This document shows positions 28,601-40,126 of a stretch of 64,000 nt of DNA, piece by piece; position 1 is the stretch's first letter; every line of letters starts with the position of its first letter. The DNA comes from Epiperipatus broadwayi (lineage: Eukaryota > Onychophora > Udeonychophora > Euonychophora > Peripatidae), in the NCBI GenBank assembly GCA_028023455.1, contig JAQFVV010012400.1:11167748-11231747 (forward strand), in the 5' to 3' direction. The position numbers and the translations under genes are program-made. The notes beneath the pieces are model-generated. The model saw nothing but the letters and a program-made list of their open reading frames with translations. It made no database searches and was not told the DNA's origin.

Positions 28601-31600
28601 GAAGATTTTATTGATTTTATAAATTGAATATAATCTTTCTAATGATAATGTATAATCTTTTTGTTTTGATTGCAATCTCACTTTTTAATATAGAAACAGA
28701 AAACCATTAACACAGCACAAGACTAAAAGTGGCGCTAGTTGTACATCACATGGCGAATCTGATTTCTCACCAGTTCACAAACAAACGCATATTGTTAAAT
28801 AGTGGTAATGATTAAAATATGAATGAAAAAATATAAAATTAAATACTGTAGTTAGTAAAAAAAGTTTGTCTTGCATTAATTTTTTTCAAATATTTGAAAT
28901 TTTTTATTAGTCATACTTTATTTCATTATTTTTTAATGCGAATTTTAAAGTAATTTTTCCTTGTTGTTTTACTTTTATTCTGATTTCTGAAAATTAGAGA
29001 TCCTATCCCCCATTTTCCAAGGTAAGTTAAGTCTATTTTTGTGTGATTTCTTTTGTGTGCGTTTTCTGAGGAACCTATCTACCGCATGAAACAAGACCCA
29101 GGTGTATTTAAATTATTACTCCTAATTAGTGAGTTATTCTTAATCTCTGGTGTTTTTTTTTTGTTATTATATACAAGTGAATGTAGTTTCATTTTATCTG
29201 ATAAACTAGACTTTTTTTTAATTTTAATTATTTCAATTTGAAGGACTTCATGGAGTTATGGTAGTGTATATACTTATCACATCTATTAACTGGATTCAAT
29301 CCAAGCTAGATAAATTTGAATATTTTATCAGGATATTTAGGCCATAGCCAAACCACATAAACATTTAAAATTGGTCAGGAAATGGGTATCTAGCTAACCT
29401 TAACTTATCTCTTCTCAGCATTTGCCTAGCCTGGTAATGCAATTTCCTTTTTTGTTTCTCAATGAAGATGAGTTGGAGAAGATGACCGTGTTATTGCACC
29501 TACCCCTCACATTATTATGTATGAAAAACCTTTTTTATTTTTTTACATTTGTAAGCTATTAATAAAAACTAAATTTATATTATTTAGGAGAATTAGATAA
29601 TAGTACTTATGAGTTAAATAACATGACATAGAATACTATTACAAATGCAGATTATTTGTTAAAGGAATCATATATACTTAGTAATAAACATCATCAATTA
29701 TATTTTGTAAATAATATGCTATTCATAAATGGTAATATTTAGAATTTACATTAATTAAAAAAATCTTTTTAACCCGTTTCCAAACAATTTTTTTTATGTA
29801 AAATTAATTAAATAAAGAAATATTCATTTATAATATAAAACGAAAAGTAGTACATAACTATTTTTTTTACTTTGGAAATAAAAAATAAATAAACTACATA
29901 TATACATATATTAAGACATAAGTTGCCAACAGGTAGATTATCATATGCAGCACCAGCTATCATGCTTAAATAAATCAATGGAAAAACATCAATCTATAGT
30001 CAATGTAACACACAAACGATAATAAAGAGAAACCACTTATTACCTTATCTACGACCTTAAATAGATTGTAAATGAAAGCAATGATTGAAACAGGAAATTA
30101 AATCTGCCTAGATTGTGGTGATGTGATTTACAAGATAACCAATTATCTGTTTGCATTTATGGCTTAATGCATTTAAATTATGTGAATCAGTTTATCTAAA
30201 AGATTATAAAAATGATTACTTATTAAGTTATATTCAAACAATATAAAATCCCTAAATGTTTGTCCATAACGCTATTATACGATATTCAAGTTAAATATTT
30301 CTTTGTTAGAGGTTGTATTTTTCAAGGAAAAAAAATAATTATTTGTTCTGCCATTAATAAATCATAATTTCTTTATGAAGCACTTTATGCAAAGGAAGTA
30401 ATTTGTTAAAGCAACCAATTAAAAAAAAACTATCACAAAAATGACAGCCTTTACATTTCTGTATTCTAAAAAAATATGGTGTTGGAATAAAAAAATTTGA
30501 AGAAAAAATGCTCGAGAAAAAAACAATACATGTGTTTTTAACTATTAATATGTATGTATATGTAGCAGTGCTTCACCATGTGGTCATACAGCAAATGTAT
30601 CATCCACATAGCGAAGCAAAACTTTAGATAGATATGGAGTAGATTTTATAGCTAAGGTCTCAAGTTCTTCTATGTAAATATTGCTAATCAGGGGAAATAA
30701 TGGTGACCCCATAGCCATTCCTTGATATTGCTGGAAGAATTCTGTGTTATATTGAAAGTAGGTTGTCTTTATGCATAATTTTAATAGTTCCATTATACTA
30801 TCAATCAGAAGAGCTTTCTCGAAACACATCAACAACATATCTCCTTCAATTTAATTCACAATAGAATCAGAACAAAACAAAAATTGGCATTCTTAGATGT
30901 TTTTGTGACAAGACTCCCTCATGGCAAAATCAAAACTACAGTTTACCGAAAACCTACCCATACAGGAAAATATCTAGCCTATACATCCAATCACACCAGA
31001 AACACAAAACATGGAGTTATACTATCACTATGGAACAGAGCAAAGGAAGTTTGTTCAGAAACCAGGGATTTGGAAAAAGAAAAGATCTATGTCAAACAAA
31101 CTCTTATGAAAAATGTTTATCTATCAGCTGTTATTAAGAAAATGATAAATAGACAACAAAATCAAGAGAAAAACAATTATTGGTACTGCAGTATACCCAT
31201 ACATTCCAAAAAATAATAGAAAAATTAAGGAAAATATGCAATCAGTATAACATCAGAACAGTTTTCCAGAGAATACCACACTACGAGGAATTCTACATCT
31301 ACAAAGCCTAAACCTGAAATGCTGAAAAGAAAAAAATTGCATCTATGAAATACCATGTGAATATGGAAGAACATATATTGGTGAGACCAGTCATCCCATT
31401 AAAAAGTGCTTGCAAGAATACAAACTGATGATTAGAAGAGAGAAAACAAATGTGTCAAGGTAGCAGACCATGTATGTGCCAATGAATGTATGTTCAATTG
31501 GGAAAATACAAAAATATTGGATAGAGAAGAAAAGGTATAAAGAAGAAAATTTAAAGAAGCTGCTCACATGACAATGGCAAAAAATCCCATAAGCCAACCT

Positions 31601-34600
31601 AGTGTGACTATACATAATGTATGGAAATCACTAATCAACTTTGCTCTGAGGAAAAAGTGAAGAAATCAGGAGAAACCTCATAGATAAGTATATGAAATTT
31701 CTACAGACTGTTGCCTTTCGCAGGATGGCTCAGTTGGTTAGAGCGTTATCTTAAAATTCAATATTCAAGAATCTAGGGTCCAGGTTTGAATCCCATGCTA
31801 GTAAATAAAGTTAAATTTTTCTAAAGACATTCAATATGCATATTAGATGATGGAAATAGTCCAATATAGAAATACAACTAGAACACTATCATCATAAATC
31901 TTCAGGAAAATAGAAAAAGTAATAAGTTTAATAAATTAAAGAGTGATTCTTTTAAAATAGTAGGTAAAAGATTTATAACTTTTAGGATTAGAAAAAGATT
32001 ATTTTCTAAAAATTAATACCAGTCTAATCAATGAGAGTAGAATATGTTGTTAATAAAATAAAACAATTAAAGAAATTTGTGCTTAGATTTCATTCATAAG
32101 ATAAATGACAAATTATAAAAAGTAACTCATTAATTAAAGTCAGAAAGATAATGATGTAAATTCTTGTATGGAGATTAAATGAAGAATCACATGAGTGGAT
32201 GATAGGAATATGAACTAATCAACTTCAGGGACTAAAATAATGAATACCTCAGTATAAATTTGATTCTTGGAGCTTCACCTGTGCAAGATCATTACCATGC
32301 CACAATGTGTGGAGAGCTGGCCTCTGAACGTGGGAACAGTCAGCTAGGACTTTTACAAGTCATATTGATCTACATTATTATTTATGTATGCCTTCAGGCC
32401 TTATTATGTAAAATAATCGTATGTATGTAAATAGTTAAAATGCTATTAAGGATCGTTCATTAAAATGTCTAAATATTAACTGTTTAGTAGTGATGTGTAC
32501 TCGTGGGATGGGAACTCTTAGATCAGCTAGACACAGCAATTGGCGCAGTCACAGTTTACATGTCTGGATTTCGAACCATTAATTAAAATAATGGTTAAAT
32601 TTAGGTAAAAGACTAGGCAATGCAAGTAGCATTTGCTGAATTTGATGTTAGTGAGACAAGTAGTTGGCCTCTGTGCATTCAACATGTAGAAAAATAATTA
32701 TTCATTAATAGTTAAAGATGATAAATATAAAATTGCTTTATTATGCTTTGCTGGGAAAGGAGTTTTTGAAATAGCCAACAGGTTCACTGAACCTCTGACT
32801 CCTGAAGATTGTACATACAATCAGGTTAAAGAGTGTTTGTAAAAAAACACTTTAACGCCCAACCCTTGAGGCATAATGGTAGACTGTAATTCCGAGTCCA
32901 AAACTAAGGTTGCGATGAAAGTATAAAAGATTATGATAGTGCTCTTCATAATCTAGCAAAAAATTGCACCTATGGATCTTTCCTAGATGAAGCCCTGCTG
33001 GAACAATTTCTTATTGGTATGTGTAACGATAGTTTAAGGAAACAATTATTAGCAGTTAGTAATTTAGATTATATAGAGGCTATAAAATGTGGAATAGCTT
33101 ATGAACTAATGCTTGAGCAATCTCAAAAATTTGCCAAGTTCAAGAATAATAGAAATTCATATGCAGATGTTTGTAAAACCATAAAAAAAGAATGGTCAAA
33201 AAGTAATAAAAATAGGGCTAACAGTGAAATCGTGTTTATATGCTTTTGCTGTGGGAAAAAGGGCCACAACGCCAGCAATTGTTTTCATAAATGAGAATGC
33301 TGCAATAATTGTAAAAAAAGAATGCACATGGAAAAAATATGTAAAGAAAAACATAAATAATTCAACATGGAAAGTTATAGTTATAAACGTTCATATCAGA
33401 GTCAGGCAATTCGGCCTACCAATATTAAAAAAAAAGACCCACTGAAAATGACAAAATTATGTTAAAACTAAATTGTGTGATTAGCCCATATCTATAGAAG
33501 TAGACAGTGGCAAGATACATCATTAATATCATTTCACGACTGGGCTACAGTAACTTCTATGAGTAAAAAAATCACTAAACTAGAAAAAACTGACCTTAAA
33601 GCATTAGACGTAAATGGCAACGCAGTCAAAATTAAAGGTGTTGTTCAAGCCCCTATAAGTAGAATGGAGGGAAAAGTGATAGAGTTATCTTTATATGTAG
33701 TTTATGCTCCAATAAACTTCCTAATCAGGCATCAATGGTTTAGAAAATTGAGTATTAAACTCACATTTGTGAAAAAGGTCAAAATGGAAAATAAAATGCA
33801 AGTCAAATTTCCCATTTCATTTAAGGGGAACCTGGTGTTATTAAAACGACCCTTGTAATGATAGAGTTAAGCACTGACATGCTACCTATAATATGCAAAC
33901 TACAGAAAGTTCTGTTTGCACAAAAAGAGAAAATCAAAAAGGAAATCGATGACTTAGTTAAGAAAGGGGTGTTACAACGCACTGAAAATTCTGATTGGTT
34001 TATACCATTGGTAATTATAACTAAACCCAATGAGCAAATTCATTTGTGCTGTGATTATAGAGTATTGGTAAACAAGGCGATTAGTAAAACTGCACATCTG
34101 ATCCCTAGTGCCTGGGAAATAATAGCGTCACTCCAGAGATCAAAATTTGCTAAATTAGACCTTAATACCACTTTCATCAGATACCCATTAATGAAAAGAC
34201 AGATAAAATATTAACACTAACTACTCACGTAGGGTTATATAAATGTATGAGGCTCCCGTTTGAATAAGATCAGCTCCTAGTATCTTTCAATCAAAAATTG
34301 AAACCTTCCTTAATGGATTAGAGGGCATTATTCCATATTTTGATAACATTGTGATTATAGCTATGATTAAAAATGAACTTAAAATGTGTTTACAGAAAAT
34401 CTGCAAAAAACTGCATGAATTTGGGGCTAAACTTAATACCCAAAAATGCATATGGAAAGCAAGTGAAAATCAAGTTTTTAAGTCACATTATATCTAAAAA
34501 CGGCACATCTTCTGCCCCCCCCGAAATACTAAAGCCCATGTTATCAGACAGTTATATGATCTTCTCAAAAAGAATCAGAAACAGAAGTGGCAAGAAGAAA

Positions 34601-37600
34601 AAGAAAAAAATATTTCTATGCATAAAATCGCTGCTTACTCCAAATAAATTACTTGTCCATTACAACAGGGAATTGGAAGTAACTCTGACCTTGGATCTTC
34701 TCAAAAAGAATCAGAAACAGAAGTGGCAAGAAGAAAAAGAAAAAAACATTTCTATGCATAAAATCGCTGCTTACTCCAAATAAATTACTTGTCCATTACA
34801 ACAGGGAATTGGAAGTAACTCTGACCATGGATGCATCAGAATTTGGTGTCGGAGCAGTATTGTGTCACCCTGAATAATCCATTGCTTATGCATCATGTAC
34901 GTTATCAAAAGCAGAAAAAAAACTAGTCAGTTGGACAAGGAGACCCTTGCGATTTTATTTGGCATCAAAAAGTTCCATCAATATCTATACAGCTGCAGAT
35001 TTATGATAGAAACTGATCATAAACCCCTATTGGGAATAATAGGAATTAAATTCTGGAACATCTGAGTCCTCACATGTTGTGTTGGATAAACCTTTTGGCA
35101 GGTTATGATTATACAATAGTATATAAAAAAGAAAACAAATAGGGCACGCTGATGTTCTATCATGTATGCCTGATCAGACAGAAATATATAAAAAAGAAAT
35201 AGAAATTAATTACATCAATGCCTTGAGAGTCAAACCCTCAACAGCACAATAGTGGCTGCATGGACATCTGAAGACAATGGCTACCAATGGATAATAAAGC
35301 AGATCTGTGAAAGATGGCCGAATCAATGACCTAGTTTTCTTCATAAAGAATTACAGAATGCCCATGAGCAGTTGTCAATATGCAAGGGATTGTATTCTTA
35401 AATGTGATCGAGTGCTAATCATGCTAAAGGGTAGGAACCAAATTCTTAAATTATTGCATGAGGGCCATCCACGCATCGTTAGGGCGAAAGCATTAGCTCG
35501 TAGTTATGTCCGGTTGCCCAGCTTTAATAATGATATTGGAAAAATATATTTAAAAATGCAAAAACTGTCAAACATGCACTAAAGCGCCTCTGGCTAAGTT
35601 TGAACTGTGGCCTAAAGCTGAAAGGCCATGGCAACAGATACACATTGGCCATTGCGGTGACACATTTTTATCAATGGATTGAATATAAAATAGTCAATAG
35701 AACCAGCACGGACATAACACACAGCAAATTATATAAAATGTTTGCTCATCAAGGCTTTTCGGAAACGTTTATTTCAGATAATAGAACTGGTTTTACTTCA
35801 GCAAAGTTCAAAGAAGTGATACAAGAATGAGGGATTAAACACACTCAACTCCACTACCACCCTCAATCCAACAGACTAACCGAGAAAGCCGTACAAACTC
35901 TTAAGTCTTCTGTTAACAAATTGGAGAAAATTAAAATACACAAAGCAATGCTGACTGCACTTCTCCATCAACATGTGACCCCTAGAGCCAAATCTGGAAA
36001 ATAACTGGCTGAAATATATTTAGGTAAAAAGTTGCGCACAAAATTTATCAAACATTGTGGATCAAAATAAACATTAAGCCAGTACCTATAAATTTAATAA
36101 ATTTAAACTGCATGAAAAAGTGAGGATAAAGAATAATACGAACAAAAGTGAGGATAAAAAATAATACTAACAAGTTTTGGTCGCAGGCTGAAGTTATTCA
36201 TCATCTTTCAAAACAAGTAGTTATGGTTCCAATGAAAAACAGAGAAATACTTCGCAAGCCTGTAAACCAATTATGGGAAGAGAGCGAGGAGATAATACCC
36301 GAATTATTCAATACAACAGATACCAACGACTAGTTACTAAGACAGAACACATCAAGTGAGGCAGAACATAATCCACAACAGCATTCTAAAAGGAAAATAA
36401 AATTACCCATGTATCTTAATGACTACGTACTGAGTTCAGAGATTAAAACCTGATCTCTGAACTTGGGGGAAGTAATGATAAGTATGTGGACGTTTAAATG
36501 CACATACATATATAAGTATAAACTTAGAGAGAGAGAAAAAGTAATATAATAAGTTTAATAAATTAAAAAATTTTAAAAGATTATTTCTTTTAAGATAGTA
36601 AGTAAAAGATTTATAACTTTTAAGATTAGAAAAAGATTATTTTCTAAAAATTAATATCAGTCTAATTAATGAGAGTAGAATATGTCGTTAATGAAATAAA
36701 ACAATTAAAGGAATTTGTGTTTAGATTTCCTTCATAAGATCGAAAAATTATAAAAATAATTCATTAATTAAAGTCAGAAAGATAACGATGTAAATTATTG
36801 TATGGCGATTAAATGAAGCCAATCAACTTCAGGGATTAAAACAATGAAAGCCTCAGTACAAATTTGATCAAGAGATACACTTGATTCTTGGAGCTTCACC
36901 TGTGCGAACTCACATATATATTGGAGCAGATCATCTCCCATGGCACAGTGACATCAAATGCGGAGAGCTGGCCTCTGAACGTGGGAACGGTGAGTTAGGA
37001 CTCTTACAAGTCGTACTGATCTACATCATTATTTATGTATCCCTTCGGGGCTTATTATGTAAAATAATAGTACTGTTTAGTAGTGATTTGTACTCGTGGG
37101 AAGTGCAATCTTAGATCAGTTAGACATAATAATAAATCGTAATTTTTTTATGAAGCATTCTATGCAAAGGAAGTAATTTGTTAAAGCAACCAATTAAAAA
37201 CAAACTATTACAAAAATGACAGCCTTTCCATTTCTGGATTCTAAAAAAATATGGTATTGGAATAAAACTTTTTGAAGAAAAAAATGCTCGGAAAAAAAAC
37301 AATACATGTGCTTTTAACTTCAGTACAGAACTGAATAGGTGTAGTATTGAAATCATGAAGAAAATGTGATTACAACACATAAATTCATGTTTGAAATGTG
37401 ATATTCAATGGGGGGGGGGGGGGAATGCTATAGTACCATATTTACATTTAGTTTTGGTTCGAATATAATTGAAATCATGTAATCATGTAGTTTGATATTG
37501 CCTAATTTGCGACTCTACAGTAATACTATATATGATTGAAATTTGTTAAACCAATTAAAAAAAAAATATTACAAAAATGACTTTCCATATGCCGGGTACA

Positions 37601-40072
37601 TATGCTGGTTGTTATATAGTTTTCTTAAAACTGCACATAATAATCATTATGCAGAAAGTGTAGTGCATATGAATTAATTGTATATTTCTAGCAAATTTAT
37701 ACAAAAAAAAATTGAAATAATTAAATTTCCACCTATCCAGTAATATACTCATTCATAAAAAAAATTCAATAAATGTATGAAGCAATCTTTCGTAGATTTA
37801 AGGCAAAATAAATATCATTTGTTTTATGTAGATTATTTTCTAATTGTGATTGATGCCATGATTGGGACAGGGGTGATAGCTGAAGAGAAAGTTTTTTGAA
37901 AGTAGAGACTTTCGTTCTGTGCCTTTGTGCTGTTGGTACTTTTTACAGATTGGAAAGTTTGTAAAATTTAAATAAATCTTAGTTTTATACGTTCCTGATC
38001 ATGTAATAAAATATTAGTAAGTATTAGATTAAATAACAGAAATATCAGTAACACTTTTATTAATAATATCATGTAGAGGAACAATCATTGTGATTAAGAA
38101 TACAATTTTTATTAGTCATTCATTAGACTAGAGATTATCCAGTAATGAATAATATTTCTGTAGTGTAATTTTTACTACACAACTCTCATTCAATGAAGGG
38201 ACTGGTTTCTATCCACTTTCAATACCTTGTATAGGGATGTAATTATAATCATATGACCAAAGATATGTGAAAAAGATCTACTATCAGTAAGTTGCACAAT
38301 TCATGCTGAACCAGCACTCAACACTTGGCCCAAACCACAATCTCTTACTCATATCTTTATCAACATTCAGTATATATATAGATAACAAATACTATAGTTT
38401 AATTGATGTGTTAAACATGCTGCCCTCACAACACTACAGAAATATTATTCATTGTGATTAAGAATTCTTTACATTTTAAATAAGGATGTAATTAATAACA
38501 CTTGAACAAAAGTCTAGAAAAAAATGAAGCCTTTTCTCCTGCATGAAACCTGAAGTTTTACAAGAAATATCAATGGAAATATCCATATTTTCATTAACAA
38601 TGAACTTCAGGATCTAAACAATATTCAATTTAAGAAATTAGAGATATGACTAACATCATTTTCCTCAAACCAATATTTAATTCTATGAAGTACATAATAT
38701 GACATTTTGTCATGATGGAAAATAACAATGTTATATCGAAATCATTTATAGAAAAAAATGAAACTGATTCCCCCAAAATATCAAATCTTCTGCTGCTTCC
38801 TTGCAGATCAAGATGGTAGTATATGGCTCATCAAAACATGATAAACATCTGTTACTCATAATTATATAATATTCAGATAGATAATTTTTAGAAAAAATTT
38901 TCACACTATAACCACGTTTACAATTCTTTTGGTAGCCATGATAAGTAGATGTCTAACGATGATGAACTAAAGTATAAAAATCCCATATTAATTTTTTAAT
39001 GAGTGTTAGTTACTGCTCTATTTATATAAAAAAAATGTAATCACAACATAATACAACCTTCACTATTGGTGGAGATGTCACAGTCCTAAGAGCACTGAGT
39101 TCATAATTTAATTCTCTTCCTTTTAAACCATCAGGACCATTATTACATTTCATGATAGGAAAAACAGCTTGGATGAAGAGTTCTTTAGGTGATCATTAAA
39201 AATAAAGCCAATTAGTAGTTGGAAAAAATCTAAATGATAATTGACAATGACTATGTTTTGCTCTCCATTATTTATTGTCCAGTTTTTATGATTTTTCACA
39301 TCAAAAATCAATAATCTTAAAATAGAATCTCGATTATAAATGATCTAGTGATAGTCACAATGGATTGTTTAGTTATCAACAGAGTAGGTAAATGTATTTT
39401 GACTTCTGAAGTCATGTTCATGAAGATTTTAAAGCTTTAATTTACATCGCTTCATAAGGTGTATTGGTCCCTTACCGTGACATCAAACCATAAATGATTT
39501 AGGCAGGCTTTATTCTCCCATTTTTAATAAATGCTTTCATATTCTTACATCTGTCAAGAGTCAAATTATAATGGAGTTTATTAATCTCTGAAATTGATTC
39601 TACTAACATTAGTCTTTCATCAAATATGATATCCAGATCTAATTCAATTTGGACAAGATATGGAGTTTATATTTTGGTTATTTCTCTATTTATTTATTTT
39701 TTTCCTATTAATTACTCTTTAATGTAAATTTTAAAAAATTATTGCAAGATTTTCTGAGTCAACAACTGTATATTTGAGTAATTAATAGTTACTAGATGAT
39801 AGTGCAATGATATTAATACCCTCACCTTTCACCTTTGTTATTGAGGACTTAAACTGGAAATAATGCATTTATGCTTCCAAATGCCATCTTTAATTATTTT
39901 ACAGTATACTATCAAGCTAATGGTCATCATTAAAGCTTATAGCTGGCTCTGGTGTATTGTGAAGAAAAGTAATCTTTAAAAGATATAAGCTTAAATGTTT
40001 TGTTGTTAATAAAAAGTGTGAAAATTTAGAATTATCATTTTTCATTACATGTTTTTTATGTTTAGTTTTTCC

Positions 40073-40126
<54 letters not shown>

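Noticed and set aside
31716-31802. Functional tRNA-Lys or similar gene
   Set aside because: The region between the A and B boxes lacks a proper anticodon stem and the acceptor ends do not pair.
34373-34783. 136-codon plus-strand ORF
   Set aside because: It is a frame opened by indels and the 136-bp duplication in the dead pol region. The RT and RNase H motifs are in other frames.
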